A DNA stretch of 59,932 nt from Gluconacetobacter tumulicola. Lineage in GTDB: Bacteria > Pseudomonadota > Alphaproteobacteria > Acetobacterales > Acetobacteraceae. The stretch covers positions 1 through 59,932 of the forward strand of contig NZ_JABEQL010000024.1 of the NCBI RefSeq assembly GCF_014174215.1. Reading direction: 5' to 3'. Positions 25,792 to 35,606 of the stretch are shown here, one piece after another; positions within the stretch are counted from its first letter, which is position 1; each line of letters begins with the position of its first letter. A program made the translations under genes and the position numbers. The notes beneath the pieces are model-generated. The model was not told the DNA's origin. It saw only the letters and a list, made by a program, of their open reading frames with translations, and made no database searches.

Positions 25792-28230
25792 ATGGCAGAT
25801 ACGGGAGGGCGAATGATGTTTGCGTCCGGTTTCAGAATCCTGCCCCGGCATGGGCTCTATGGTGCGATCAACCTGCTTGGGCTGGGGCTGGGGGTTGCCG
25901 TCTTTCTGACGATGATGCTGATCGTGCGATACGAATATGGGTATGACAGTTACCTGCCCGGTGCGTCGCATATCTATCAGGTCGATGATGATTTTCGTCC
26001 GGCCGGGCGGACGCCCTATGAATCGAGCTATATCAGTTTCGTGCCCGTTCCTTTCATGGAGCAGGACTTTCCGGAAATCGCCCAGGCGGTTCGCGTTTTC
26101 GAAAGTCCGGTGCCCGTGCGGGCCGGGGAGGTGCTGGGACGCGACGTGGTGACATTGACCGACCGGAATTTCTTCTCCGTCTTCGGCCTGCCTATTCTGG
26201 AGGGGAACAAGGCGACGGCGCTCGATGGACCCGGCAAGGTGGTGCTGTCGGCCACGATGGCGCGGAAGTATTTTGGCACCGTCCACGCGGTTGGCCGCCG
26301 GATGCGGATCGACAATGGCGGTGACGAGAGTGTGGTGTCGGCGATCGTGGCCGACCCGCCGCCCAATGCCACCAGCGACTTCAGGATCGTCACCGTTTTT
26401 CCCAGTTCCTGGATGGATAAATGGCCCTTTCGCAATTGGGGGAGCCAGTGGGGGCATGTGTGGGTAAGGATCGACGATGCCGGGGCCGTGCCGCGCATCG
26501 CCGCCGGATTGCGGGGATTTCCGTATCGGCATCCGGGAGACTGGAAGGAGAGCCTGATCCGTTTTACATATGGCGATGGCGGGTTGACGCTGGTGCCGCT
26601 GCGCGCGGTGCATTTCCATAGTGCATCCATCGGCGAAGGGGGCGCCAGCCGCAGGCTGATCGATATCCTGGGGCTGGTCGGGCTGGCGGCGCTGGCGACC
26701 GCGATCGTGAATTACGTCAATCTCGCCACCGCGCGATCGGGATTGCGGGCGCGTGAGGTGGCGATGCGCAAGGTGCTGGGGGCGACCCGTCCGGCGCTGG
26801 TCGTACGCTTCATGGGCGACGCGATCATGCTGGTCGGGGTCTCGGTGCTTGTCGGGCTGGCGTTGACGGAACTGTCGCTGCGCTGGGTCAACATGCTGGG
26901 CGGGTGGAATGTCGCCTTCGACTGGGGTTTCGTGCTGCCGGTGTCGGTGTCGATCGTGCTGGTCGTGGGGGTCGTGGCCGGAATCTATCCCGCGCTGGTC
27001 CTGTCGTCGTTCCGGCCGGCGGCCGTGCTGGCGGCGAGCCGGATGCCGGCGGGCGGGCGGATCGAGAGCATGTTGCGCAGCGTGCTGGTGGTGCTGCAAT
27101 TCGGGTTTGCCATCGTGCTGGCGGTCTGCACGATCGTGATGACCGATCAGGCGGCGTTCGTTCGCGTGCTCGATCGCGGGATCAGCAAGGATGGCGTGAT
27201 CGTCATCGATGCGCTGGCGGATTCGAGCCTGGTGGCGCGGCAGGAGGAGATCGTGCGCCGGCTGGGCGAGGTGCCGGGGGTACGGATTGCCACGCGATCG
27301 GACATGTATCCTCACCACACCATCGACAGCGACAATTTTCGTCCTCCGGGTGGCGATAGTATGATCCCCGTCTGGTGGGGATATGCCACGCCCGGATATT
27401 TCGAGGCGATCGGGGCGAGGCTGGTCGCGGGGCGCCTGTTCGACGCGCATCAGGGCAATGATTATCACGCTGCCCGGGAGCAGGAGGTGGCGGGTACCAG
27501 CATCGTCATTTCGCGCCTGACGGCGGAACGGTTCGGCTTTGCGTCGCCGGAGGCGGCGGTGGGGCAGGAGTTGCGGCAGGATATGGCTGCGCGAACCTAT
27601 CGTATCATCGGGGTGATCGACGACATCCGGTTCGGCCGCGCGCACGAGCCGATGCGTCCGTTGCTGTATTACGGCCGCTCGGGATCGTTTGACGAGGCAG
27701 GCGCGATCATCCGGTATGAGGGGGCGTCGCAGGCCGAGGAAATGGCGCGTCTGCGGTCGGCCTGGGTGGGCATCGCGCCGGATGTTCCGTTCTCGGCCCA
27801 GGGTGTAAGCGATATTTTTGCCGACGATTTTCGCAGCGACCAGAATTATGGTGCGCTGTTCGGCATCGGCTCCGCCGTTGCGATCGGCATTGCCTGCCTG
27901 GGGCTGTTCGGCCTGTCGTCGTTCAACGTGTCGCGCCGCCGGCATGAGATCGGGGTGCGCAAGGTGCTGGGGGCGGATCGTCGGCAGGTCCTGGCCCTGC
28001 TGGCCGGTCAGTTTCTCCGGCCCGTGCTGATCGCGAACCTGATCGCGTGGCCGGTCGCGTGGGTGTTCATGAGCCGGTGGCTGTCGGGATTCGATCAGCG
28101 GATTGCGCTGACGCCATGGCCGTTCGTGATTGCGGCCGGCAGCGCGGCGCTGATCGCGCTGCTGACCGTGATTGGACAATCCGCCAAGGCGGCAGCCGAT
28201 CCGCCGGCTTCCTCGCTGAGGGCAGGGTAG
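25792..28230 (+). CDS. FtsX/MacB-type ABC permease, copy 3 (divergent)
   Basis: This 812-residue permease has the same architecture as copies 1 and 2 (REVAMRKVLGATRPALV in the first half, HEIGVRKVLGADRRQVLALL in the second) but is clearly more distant, especially in its periplasmic domains. It starts two bases after the TolC stop, so it belongs to the same transcript. Three such permeases with one ATPase, one adaptor and one outer-membrane channel is an unusual stoichiometry for Proteobacteria, while comparable large FtsX-like permeases are common in Bacteroidetes. The substrate is unknown. Confidence 0.9.
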   Translation: MADTGGRMMFASGFRILPRHGLYGAINLLGLGLGVAVFLTMMLIVRYEYGYDSYLPGASHIYQVDDDFRPAGRTPYESSYISFVPVPFMEQDFPEIAQAVRVFESPVPVRAGEVLGRDVVTLTDRNFFSVFGLPILEGNKATALDGPGKVVLSATMARKYFGTVHAVGRRMRIDNGGDESVVSAIVADPPPNATSDFRIVTVFPSSWMDKWPFRNWGSQWGHVWVRIDDAGAVPRIAAGLRGFPYRHPGDWKESLIRFTYGDGGLTLVPLRAVHFHSASIGEGGASRRLIDILGLVGLAALATAIVNYVNLATARSGLRAREVAMRKVLGATRPALVVRFMGDAIMLVGVSVLVGLALTELSLRWVNMLGGWNVAFDWGFVLPVSVSIVLVVGVVAGIYPALVLSSFRPAAVLAASRMPAGGRIESMLRSVLVVLQFGFAIVLAVCTIVMTDQAAFVRVLDRGISKDGVIVIDALADSSLVARQEEIVRRLGEVPGVRIATRSDMYPHHTIDSDNFRPPGGDSMIPVWWGYATPGYFEAIGARLVAGRLFDAHQGNDYHAAREQEVAGTSIVISRLTAERFGFASPEAAVGQELRQDMAARTYRIIGVIDDIRFGRAHEPMRPLLYYGRSGSFDEAGAIIRYEGASQAEEMARLRSAWVGIAPDVPFSAQGVSDIFADDFRSDQNYGALFGIGSAVAIGIACLGLFGLSSFNVSRRRHEIGVRKVLGADRRQVLALLAGQFLRPVLIANLIAWPVAWVFMSRWLSGFDQRIALTPWPFVIAAGSAALIALLTVIGQSAKAAADPPASSLRAG

Positions 28231-28396
28231 GGGGAACTGCATGGCGGACACGGGGCGCGCCTGATATGATTTGGAAAAACTGACCGCTATCGGGCGCCGA
28301 TCTGCTATTCTCCTGCCTTCGGGCGGGAACGGCGGGGTGGTCCTTGCGTCTAGATCTCTGGCGGTTGGGACCTGTGGCCGTGGCGGAGAGGGGTGC

Positions 28397-29323
28397 ATGC
28401 GGACAGTTTTTCCGGCGGCGGTTCCGGGGATGGGAGCCGGCGTGCTGGCGCTCCTTTTCCTTCTGTGCGCGGCCGATGCCGCTTTGGCCGATCCGATGCC
28501 GCTGCTTCCGGAGGCCGTTGTGCCTCCGCCCGCGCCGGTGGGGGCGTCTGCCGATCAGGCCGGTCCTGCCCTAGATGTTTCGCCATTGCCGGCGCTGGAT
28601 GACGACGCCGCCAGGAGCGAGGCCCGGCATCTGCTCCAGGCCATGCAGCGTGAGGTGCCGCATTTTCAGGTGGCCTCGCCCGAGGATGCGGCCCGCTGGA
28701 TCATGTTGGCGCATGCGCAACTGGCCCATGCCAATATCACGATCGACCGCGCGCAGGTGCTGATGGTGGTCGATCGCAATCCGCGGGTGCAGCGTGTGTG
28801 CTTCGTGCTGGCGCTGCCTGACAATGAGGAATGGCTGGTGCTGGGCGGGACCCGGGTTTCGACCGGGCAGGCCGGGCGCAAATATTATTACCTGACCCCG
28901 ACGGGCGTGTTCATCAATTCGCCTGACCGCCTGGGCTATCGTGCCGAAGGCACGCGCAACGAGCATGGTATTCGCGGCCTCGGTGCGCGCGGGATGCGGG
29001 TGTGGGACATGGGCTGGCAGTGGGCCGTGAAGGGCTGGCGGCCCGACCGCGAGCAGGGGCAGATCCGGCTGGAAATCCATGCCACCGACCCGGATTTTCT
29101 GGAGGCCCGGCTGGGGCGCCCGGCCTCGGAGGGTTGTGTGCGCATTCCGGCGGCGCTGAACCGGTTCATGGATCGTCATGGGCTGCTGGACGCGCAATAT
29201 GAGCAGGCGGCCAGCTATGATGGCCGCTTCCGCGCCCTGCTGCCGCGTGATCGTACGCCCTCGCCCATCGCGGGGGATGCGATGGTGGTGGTGGATTCCT
29301 CGCCCGGCGAGGGCATGACCTGA
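28397..29323 (+). CDS. Exported L,D-transpeptidase (YkuD fold)
   Basis: This 308-residue protein has an N-terminal signal or anchor segment (about residues 8-32) and a proline-rich linker. Its C-terminal YkuD-type domain contains the catalytic signature SEGCVRIP with Cys247 and an upstream histidine (H228) in RLEIHATDP. Such enzymes make 3-3 cross-links in peptidoglycan or attach proteins to it. The ATG at 28397 follows GGAGAGGGG. A long in-frame upstream extension lacks signal-peptide character and is ignored. The 166 bp before it hold no other gene that I can see. Confidence 0.82.
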   Translation: MRTVFPAAVPGMGAGVLALLFLLCAADAALADPMPLLPEAVVPPPAPVGASADQAGPALDVSPLPALDDDAARSEARHLLQAMQREVPHFQVASPEDAARWIMLAHAQLAHANITIDRAQVLMVVDRNPRVQRVCFVLALPDNEEWLVLGGTRVSTGQAGRKYYYLTPTGVFINSPDRLGYRAEGTRNEHGIRGLGARGMRVWDMGWQWAVKGWRPDREQGQIRLEIHATDPDFLEARLGRPASEGCVRIPAALNRFMDRHGLLDAQYEQAASYDGRFRALLPRDRTPSPIAGDAMVVVDSSPGEGMT

Positions 29324-29382
29324 CGGCATCCGTTCGCTGCGTATTGCTTTTCAAAGCGTCCGGCTTCGCTCATGATCATGTG

Positions 29383-29901
29383 ATGAGAACATCCGGATTG
29401 CTCCCTTGTCTTGCCCTGCCGGCCTTGCTGCTGCTTTCTCCGGCCCGGGCGGCACCGGCGGCTCAGGGGGCGCCGACGCCCGCCGGCGTCGCGGCGGCGA
29501 TCCAGGCGGATGGGGTGGCGCAGGCGCTGGGGGCGCTGGATGACGCCGATACGTTCGATACGGTGACGGACGGGATCGCGGCGGCCGATCCGGCCTGGCT
29601 GGCGCTGGTGCCGGCCATGGGGCCGGGGCTGGATTCCGACAGCGGCCCGGCGGTGGCGGCGGCGCTGGCGCTGGCGTTGCCGCAGAAGCCGCGCCTGGTT
29701 CTGCCGCTGCTGGATGAGGCGACGCCGGCACTGGACCCCGCCCGGGTCTGCGCCCATCCTTTCATGCATGACGAAGTGCCGGACCTGAAAGGGTATGTCC
29801 GGCGCACCCGCGCTGCCCTTCGCCGCGTGCGTGACGAGGGGTTGCGTGCGGTGCGGGATCGGTGTCTGGCGGCGCTGGGGACGGCGAAACCGGTCCCCTG
29901 A
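29383..29901 (+). CDS. Secreted alanine-rich protein of unknown function
   Basis: This 172-residue protein has a clear signal peptide (MRTSGLLPCLALPALLLLSP, cleavage near ARA) and an alanine-rich mature part with two cysteines (CAHPFMHDE and RDRCLAALG) that could form a disulfide. I do not recognise a family. It follows the L,D-transpeptidase by 59 nt on the same strand and converges on the peroxiredoxin gene 13 nt away. This suggests a periplasmic role near the cell wall, but that is only context. Confidence 0.6.
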   Translation: MRTSGLLPCLALPALLLLSPARAAPAAQGAPTPAGVAAAIQADGVAQALGALDDADTFDTVTDGIAAADPAWLALVPAMGPGLDSDSGPAVAAALALALPQKPRLVLPLLDEATPALDPARVCAHPFMHDEVPDLKGYVRRTRAALRRVRDEGLRAVRDRCLAALGTAKPVP

Positions 29902-29914
29902 GCGCCTGCCGGCA

Positions 29915-30508
29915 TCAGTGCTGGGCGGGTGTTGCGACTGATTTCCAGGCGCGCAGGGCGGCCAGGGTGCCGCTGATATGGCCATCGGGCGCCATGGCGC
30001 TGTAGGCATAGAGAATATGGCCGTCCGGCGCGATCACGTATGAGGTCCGGTTGGCGTAATGCAGCAGTGGCATTTTGGAATCGTAGGAACTGGCGATCTT
30101 GCCCGCCGGGTCGGATGCGACGGGGAAGCGGCTGCGGCATTCGCTGACGGAAAAACGGTCCAGCGTTTCGATCTTGTCCATCGACACGCCGATGACCGTG
30201 GCGCCCAGCGCCTTGAACTGGTCCATCGCGTCGGCGAAATCATGGGCTTCGATCGTGCAGCCACGCGTGAAGGCCGCCGGGTAGAAATACAGGACCACCG
30301 GCCCCTTGTGCAGGGCCTCGGCCAGCGAGAAGCTGAACTGCTTGCCGCCCAGGCTGGCCGGTGCGTCGAACAGGGGTGCCGTGCTGCCCAGCGGCAGTGC
30401 CGCCCGGGCCGATGAGAAGGACACCAGCGTCACCCCCGCCAGGGTTGCGGCTACCGGCAGCACCATGCTCAGCCTGGTGAAGCGACGAAGGATATTGGAA
30501 CGGAGCAT
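29915..30508 (-). CDS. Exported BCP/AhpC-type peroxiredoxin
   Basis: This 197-residue thioredoxin-fold peroxidase has a signal peptide (about 1-36). The mature part contains YFYPAAFTRGCTIEAHDF, with the PxxxTxxC peroxidase site (Thr81, Cys84), and a second cysteine at 124 that could resolve the disulfide. It should reduce hydrogen peroxide or lipid peroxides in the periplasm, which is plausible in an organism with periplasmic oxidases. AAGG sits about eight bases upstream of the ATG. It is separated from the lytic transglycosylase gene by 29 nt on the same strand. Confidence 0.85.
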   Translation of the reverse strand: MLRSNILRRFTRLSMVLPVAATLAGVTLVSFSSARAALPLGSTAPLFDAPASLGGKQFSFSLAEALHKGPVVLYFYPAAFTRGCTIEAHDFADAMDQFKALGATVIGVSMDKIETLDRFSVSECRSRFPVASDPAGKIASSYDSKMPLLHYANRTSYVIAPDGHILYAYSAMAPDGHISGTLAALRAWKSVATPAQH

Positions 30509-30537
30509 TGGCGAACCTTTCGACCGGAAGCGCGCGA

Positions 30538-31896
30538 TCAGGACCGCGAGTCAGGTGAAATGATGACGCAATTGTCCGATCCCGTCGACAGGCGATGGCA
30601 GGCCTCGACCGCCGCGTCATGCGACAGGCCGGTCAGCCGGGCGCGATAGAGCATGCCGTGGGGTGCATGCACTCCGGCGACCAGCGGGCGGGCGCTGCCC
30701 AGCACGGCGACGGCGCGGCTGCGCGCATGGCCGGCCGCCTGCGATGCCAGCGATGCCGTGCCGAAGGCCCCCACCTGGATAGCCCAATCATGCTGGGCCG
30801 GGGCGAGGCTGCCGCGTCGCAGCAGAGGCGCGGGCTCGGCCATGGCAGGGGGAACGAGCTGGAAGCCGTGGCCGGCTGCCGGCGCGGGTGGTGGAGGCGG
30901 GGCCGCGGACGCGACGGCGACGGGCGCTGAAGGCCGGGTGCTGTCGGCGCCGTCCGGCCGCGTGCGGGCGGCCCAGGCGGCGCGGACCGCGTCGGCCGAC
31001 GTGCCCTGGCCGGCGGGGGCGACATTCTTCCATGCCGTATAGGCCGGCGCCGGGGTTGGGCTGGCTTCCGCCGGGGCTTCGGCCACCTGGATCGGCTGGC
31101 TGTCGTTGCTGTCCTGATGGTCGGTGCGGTGGGCCCAGGCCGCCCGCACGGAACGGGTTTCGGTGCTGCTCTGTGCGGCGGCGTAGACGCGTCCGCGCGC
31201 GACGTCATGGGCTTCGACCATCAGGTCGGTCTGCGAGCGGACATTGGGGGTGATGCCGGCGATCTGCGGCCCGATCGCGGCGACGTAATTACGGGTTTCG
31301 CGCGGCAGCGACCGGTTGTGCAGCAGGAAATCGTCCAGCCGCCCGGGCCCCGTATTGTAGGCGGCCAGGAAGCCGGGGGAGCCGTAGATATCGTACATCT
31401 GCCGGATATAGGCGGTGCCGGCCATGATGTTGTCGCGGGGGTTGAACGGATCGTCGCCGAGCCCGTATTCGCCCTTCATTTCGTCATAGGTCGGCGGCAT
31501 GAGCTGCATCAGGCCCATCGCGCCGGGAGCCGACGTGACGAACTGACCGTTGCGGAAGAGCTGGCCGCCGGATTCGCGCTGCATGACCGAGCGAATCCAT
31601 GTATCGGGCACGTCGAAGCGCTTCGAGGCTTCCATGATATAGGGGCCCCAGGGATCGTCAGGCGGCCCGGGCGGGGCGTAGAAGGATTTGGCGTGGGCCC
31701 GGTATTCCGCGGCTTCCTGCATCACCGGGGCATGTTGGCCGGGCTCGGTGGCGCAGGCTGCCAGCAGGCTGGCCAGTCCGACTGCGCCGGCGACGCGGGC
31801 CGCGATCCGGCCGGATGGCGATTGCGGCAGATCGCATGCGCGCTCCGTCGTGCGTCGGGACGGACGAGGGGGGCGGGCCTGCTTCTGTCGGGTCAT
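30538..31896 (-). CDS. Lytic transglycosylase lipoprotein with SPOR-like C-terminus
   Basis: This 452-residue protein has a lipobox-like LLAACATE near residue 47 and an SLT-type lysozyme-fold domain (about 85-215) with the catalytic-glutamate motif MQRESGG, GAMGLMQLMPPTYDE, and YNTGPGRL. A long proline/alanine-rich linker carries the segment VRAAWAxRT twice (SVRAAWAHRTD, AVRAAWAARTR). The end (WAIQVGAFGTASLASQAAG onward) resembles a SPOR domain that binds denuded septal glycan. The likely role is peptidoglycan cleavage at division sites. The 279 bp upstream (31897-32175) hold no gene. Confidence 0.85.
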   Translation of the reverse strand: MTRQKQARPPRPSRRTTERACDLPQSPSGRIAARVAGAVGLASLLAACATEPGQHAPVMQEAAEYRAHAKSFYAPPGPPDDPWGPYIMEASKRFDVPDTWIRSVMQRESGGQLFRNGQFVTSAPGAMGLMQLMPPTYDEMKGEYGLGDDPFNPRDNIMAGTAYIRQMYDIYGSPGFLAAYNTGPGRLDDFLLHNRSLPRETRNYVAAIGPQIAGITPNVRSQTDLMVEAHDVARGRVYAAAQSSTETRSVRAAWAHRTDHQDSNDSQPIQVAEAPAEASPTPAPAYTAWKNVAPAGQGTSADAVRAAWAARTRPDGADSTRPSAPVAVASAAPPPPPAPAAGHGFQLVPPAMAEPAPLLRRGSLAPAQHDWAIQVGAFGTASLASQAAGHARSRAVAVLGSARPLVAGVHAPHGMLYRARLTGLSHDAAVEACHRLSTGSDNCVIISPDSRS

Positions 31897-32137
31897 CGGG
31901 CGTTCATCCGGGACGGGCGCCCGACCCGTGAGGGAGGCGCCGGGGCAAAGGCAGAAATTTGGCGCCGATTATGGCGAAAATAGGGATCGGGCCCGGTTTC
32001 GTACGGCGGATTGGCCTTCGGCATCATGATCGCATCCCGGTCCTGGGCGGAAGTTCAGGTCAGAGAGGAGGAATCTGCCGTAAATCTTTATAGAACGACG
32101 TACTTCCATGCAACATGATCACGCTGTCGCAGCGATT

Positions 32138-32158
32138 GCGCCCGCAGGATGCGGGCGC
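32138..32158 (-). terminator. Strong hairpin after the debranching-enzyme gene
   Basis: A perfect 9-bp stem, GCGCCCGCA / TGCGGGCGC, with a 3-base loop lies 17 nt beyond the stop codon of the gene that ends at 32176. There is no clear U-tract, so termination may be imprecise or Rho-assisted. The rest of 31897-32175 shows no gene and no recognised site. Confidence 0.6.
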
Positions 32159-32175
32159 GCCGTCGCGGGTGGGTG

Positions 32176-34365
32176 TCAGTTGGTGATCTGGACCTGGATG
32201 GACTGGGTGCGCTGGACGACGTTGATTGCCACCTCGTCCTCCACGCGCACCAGGCGCACCGTCACCTTGTCGCCGCCGACTTCCAGATTGTACAGCGTCA
32301 TCTGGTCCAGGAAATCGGGCAGGCGCGGACGCTGGAAATGCACGGCCACTTCCGCCGGATCGAAGCTCAGCCCCAGGGTGGACTGAATCAGCGCCGGCAG
32401 CGTCGCCGCCGCCCAGGCCTGCGGCGAACAGGCGACCGGGTAGCGCACCGGCCCTTCCGCACGGTTGCGGGTGAAGCCGCAGAACAGTTCCGGCAGCCGC
32501 CGCAGGTCGGTATGGAACGCGGCGTCGAACATGCCGCGGAACAGGCGCGCGGCCTCGTCGCGATAGCCGTGGTGGGCCAGGCCCAGTCCGATCAGGGCGT
32601 TGTCGTGCGGCCAGACCGAGCCGTTGTGATAGGCCATGGGGTTGTAGCGGGCCTCCCCCTCGGGGATGGTGCGGATGCCCCAGCCCGAGAAGGACGAACG
32701 GTGCATCAGCCCGGCGACCAGCCGGGGCACGCGGTCCGGCGTCGCGATGTCGGTCAGCAGGATATGGCCCGCGTTCGACGAGCGGACGCGGCAGGGCTTC
32801 TTCTGGCCGTCCAGCGCCAGGGCGAAGGTGCCCAGTTCCTCGATCCAGAACCGGGCGTTGAAGGCGACGCGCAATGTTTCGGCCAGATGGTCCTGGCGGT
32901 CGGCATAGGCGGTCCTGCCCAGGCGGCGGCCGATGGTCGCGGCGGCGCGGCGCGCGGCATAGACATAGGCCTGGACCTCGCACAGTGCGATCGGCCCTTC
33001 GGCCAGGGTGCCGTCGGCGTGGAAGATGCTGTCGTAACTGTCCTTCCAGCCCTGGTTGATCAGCCCGTCCTTGTTGCGGCGGCCATATTCGACGAATCCG
33101 TCGCCGTCGCGATCGCCATAGCGGTCGATCCATTCGACGGCGCGTTCGATGTTCGGCCAGATCGTGGTCATCAGCGCCACGTCGCCGGTGCGCTCCAGAT
33201 ACTGGCCCGCCAGCATGACGAACAGCGGCGTGGAATCGATCGAGCCGTAATAATGGCGGAACGGGACCTCGCCCAGTTCGGCCATTTCGCCGTGGCGGAC
33301 CTCATGGAGGATCTTGCCGGGTTCGGCATCGGCGGTCGGGTCCTCGGTCTGGGCCTGGTGGCGGGCCAGATAGGCCAGCACGCCGCGCGCGATCTCGGGG
33401 TCCAGCCACAGGGTCAGCATGGCGGTGATCAGCGCATCTCGGCCGAAGGCGGTGCTGAACCAGGGGACGCCGGCATAGGGGTAGGGGCCGGTCTTCTTGT
33501 CCGTCAGCAGCATGTAGATGTCGCAGACGCAGCGGCGGATGGCCTCGTTGAAAATCTCGTTGGAGGTGGCGATCGCCGCGGCGCGGGAGGAGGACAGGCG
33601 CAGCGCCCGCCTTGCCTCGACCGCGCCGCGCAGGAAGCGGCGGTTGGGCTGGGTCTCGTGTGGTTCGGTGGGGTCGCATTCGACCTCGTAATGGAGCAGC
33701 ACCCGCTGGCCCGGCGGCAGATCGAAGCGGTAGGCGGCATGCTGGGCCGTCAGTTCGGCCGGCGGTGGCCAGAAGCGTAGCTGGGTGGTGCGCCGGCGGG
33801 CGTCCAGCCCGTCATAGGACAATTTCACCTCGGCATCGCTGATTTCGGGCGCGCGCATCGTGCCGCGGCGGGGGCGGGTGGAACCGCGTGCCTCGAACAG
33901 GTCGGCGAAATCGGCCAGGAAACGGATGTCGAGCACCGCGGTACGGGGCTCGACATCGAAATTGCGGATCTCGACCCGTTCGTAGCACACCCGGTTCCAC
34001 AAGAAGCGCGACCGCCGCACATGCAGCAGGTCGTGGATCATGCGCTGGCCCTCGGGCCCTTCGATGTCGGTGTTGGTCAGGTCGACCGACAGCATCACGT
34101 TGTTCTCGCGCACCGTCGAGGACAGCAGGATGGGCCGGGTGCCCTGGAGGCTCATGGAGAGGCCGGACAGGTAGCGTGTGTCGTGGAAATACAGCCCGTC
34201 CGCGATGCCGTCGCCGTACAGGATATCGCCCGTCTGGTCGAAGACCCCGAACATGTCACCCTGCTTGAGCGTATGGAGGCGGCGTTCCGACAGCAGGGAT
34301 TTCGCGGCGACGGGGAAGCCGTCCGGTTCCCCGGCGTGCGTCTGGGTTTCGGCTTGGCTGTCCAT
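32176..34365 (-). CDS. Amylo-alpha-1,6-glucosidase / glycogen-debranching-like protein
   Basis: This 729-residue protein has an N-terminal GDE-type domain (LYFHDTRYLSGLSMSLQGTR) and a C-terminal six-hairpin glucosidase domain (VPWFSTAFGRDALITAMLTL, FRHYYGSIDSTPLFVMLAG, LINQGWKDSYDSIF, ACSPQAWAAATLP). Acids placed as in the family's catalytic site are seen in GRDA and GWKDS. It probably hydrolyses alpha-1,6 branches or oligosaccharides in the cytoplasm, since no signal peptide is visible. The ATG at 34365 gives the start MDSQAETQTHAGEP. A longer in-frame start would add 40 unconvincing residues. Confidence 0.85.
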   Translation of the reverse strand: MDSQAETQTHAGEPDGFPVAAKSLLSERRLHTLKQGDMFGVFDQTGDILYGDGIADGLYFHDTRYLSGLSMSLQGTRPILLSSTVRENNVMLSVDLTNTDIEGPEGQRMIHDLLHVRRSRFLWNRVCYERVEIRNFDVEPRTAVLDIRFLADFADLFEARGSTRPRRGTMRAPEISDAEVKLSYDGLDARRRTTQLRFWPPPAELTAQHAAYRFDLPPGQRVLLHYEVECDPTEPHETQPNRRFLRGAVEARRALRLSSSRAAAIATSNEIFNEAIRRCVCDIYMLLTDKKTGPYPYAGVPWFSTAFGRDALITAMLTLWLDPEIARGVLAYLARHQAQTEDPTADAEPGKILHEVRHGEMAELGEVPFRHYYGSIDSTPLFVMLAGQYLERTGDVALMTTIWPNIERAVEWIDRYGDRDGDGFVEYGRRNKDGLINQGWKDSYDSIFHADGTLAEGPIALCEVQAYVYAARRAAATIGRRLGRTAYADRQDHLAETLRVAFNARFWIEELGTFALALDGQKKPCRVRSSNAGHILLTDIATPDRVPRLVAGLMHRSSFSGWGIRTIPEGEARYNPMAYHNGSVWPHDNALIGLGLAHHGYRDEAARLFRGMFDAAFHTDLRRLPELFCGFTRNRAEGPVRYPVACSPQAWAAATLPALIQSTLGLSFDPAEVAVHFQRPRLPDFLDQMTLYNLEVGGDKVTVRLVRVEDEVAINVVQRTQSIQVQITN

Positions 34366-34427
34366 GACGGGGGTCCTTCGCTTGAATTGGCGCTTGAATG
34401 GATTGTCGGTGTCCGGCGGCGGACGGG

Positions 34428-35513
34428 TCAGAGCAGCCTGGTGAATTTCAGTAGCAGCCAGGCGATGGCCATGAACAGGAAGCATACGCCGCCGGCTTCG
34501 ACGGTGCCCAGAGGGCCGGTGGCCAGGAACATGCCGCCGGTATTCATGCCGAAGAATCCGGTCACGAAGGTCGCCGGCAGCATCAGGGTGGTCAGGACCG
34601 AAACCGTGTACAGGCGCCGGTTGGTTTCTTCCGCCTGGCCCGAGGCCAGCTCATCCTGCAACGATCGCGCGCGATCCTGCAATGCCATCAGATCGTCCAG
34701 CGACGCGTGGATCTGGCGCTGCGAGCGGTCGCGGATATCGTCCTCAGCCCATTCCGGCAGTTCCAGATCCTCGTTGTGGAAGATCCGGTCCACCGGCGAG
34801 ATCACGCGGCGCAGTTCGGTCGAACGGCGCCGCACCTTGCCGATCAGGCCGCTGATGCGGCCGAAATCGGTATGCTGGTCCAGGGTCAGCAGCAGGTCCT
34901 CGGCCCGGTCGAGCTGGTCGTCCAGCATGGCGATGTTCCGCCGGACGCTGTCGGCGAATTCCAGCAGCGTCCGGTCCACGATTTCGGCCGGGGTGAGCGG
35001 GACCTCGTCGCGCTGCAGCCAGCGATAGGCGGCGCCCAGCGCGGGCACCGGGTGGCGGCGGGTGGTGATCAGCAGGTCGGGCAGCACCGCGAAACGCCAG
35101 GCCGAGACGCTGGTATCGTCGTCGGTCATGCCGTCGTCGAAGCCGGGCAGGGCGCCGTAGACGATGTCGCCTTCGGCTTCCAGCCTGGTGCCCCGGTCGG
35201 TGCCGGACAGGGTGGTGCGGGCTTCCTCGGGCAGGCAGGCGATTGCCTCGACCCGAGCCCGGCTGGCGGTATGCACCACGTCGTAATGGAGCCAGACCCA
35301 GCCGGCGGGCCGTTCCTCGGCCGTGGCGGGGAGCGCCTCGGTATCCTCGGAATGCGCGGGGCGGCTGTTCAGATACTCGGCCGCCTGCTGGGGCGAGAGC
35401 TGGACCGGCCGCTGGCCGGGCATGCACGAGACCGCCCAGACCAGGCCATCCGCCGTATCGCTCTGCGGCGTATCGGCAAGAGACATTTCGGTCTGGGTTA
35501 TCGTATCGGGCAT
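34428..35513 (-). CDS. CorA/ZntB-family divalent cation transporter
   Basis: This 361-residue protein has a soluble N-terminal funnel domain with long helices and two C-terminal membrane helices. The pore signature GMN is present in TGFFGMNTGGM. The short periplasmic loop after it (FLATGPLGTVEA) is closer to ZntB than to classic CorA, whose loop begins YGMNFxxMPE. Mg2+ uptake and Zn2+ movement are both possible. I chose the ATG at 35513 (MPDTITQTEM). An in-frame ATG at 35591 would add 26 residues with no family similarity. Confidence 0.82.
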   Translation of the reverse strand: MPDTITQTEMSLADTPQSDTADGLVWAVSCMPGQRPVQLSPQQAAEYLNSRPAHSEDTEALPATAEERPAGWVWLHYDVVHTASRARVEAIACLPEEARTTLSGTDRGTRLEAEGDIVYGALPGFDDGMTDDDTSVSAWRFAVLPDLLITTRRHPVPALGAAYRWLQRDEVPLTPAEIVDRTLLEFADSVRRNIAMLDDQLDRAEDLLLTLDQHTDFGRISGLIGKVRRRSTELRRVISPVDRIFHNEDLELPEWAEDDIRDRSQRQIHASLDDLMALQDRARSLQDELASGQAEETNRRLYTVSVLTTLMLPATFVTGFFGMNTGGMFLATGPLGTVEAGGVCFLFMAIAWLLLKFTRLL

Positions 35514-35606
35514 CGTGATATCCGGGACCGCTCGGAATTCAAGCGCACACTTGGCATGGGTGCCCGTTCGTTGCAATCCCACGCGTGCCAATGAGAGGCA
35601 GCGGAT

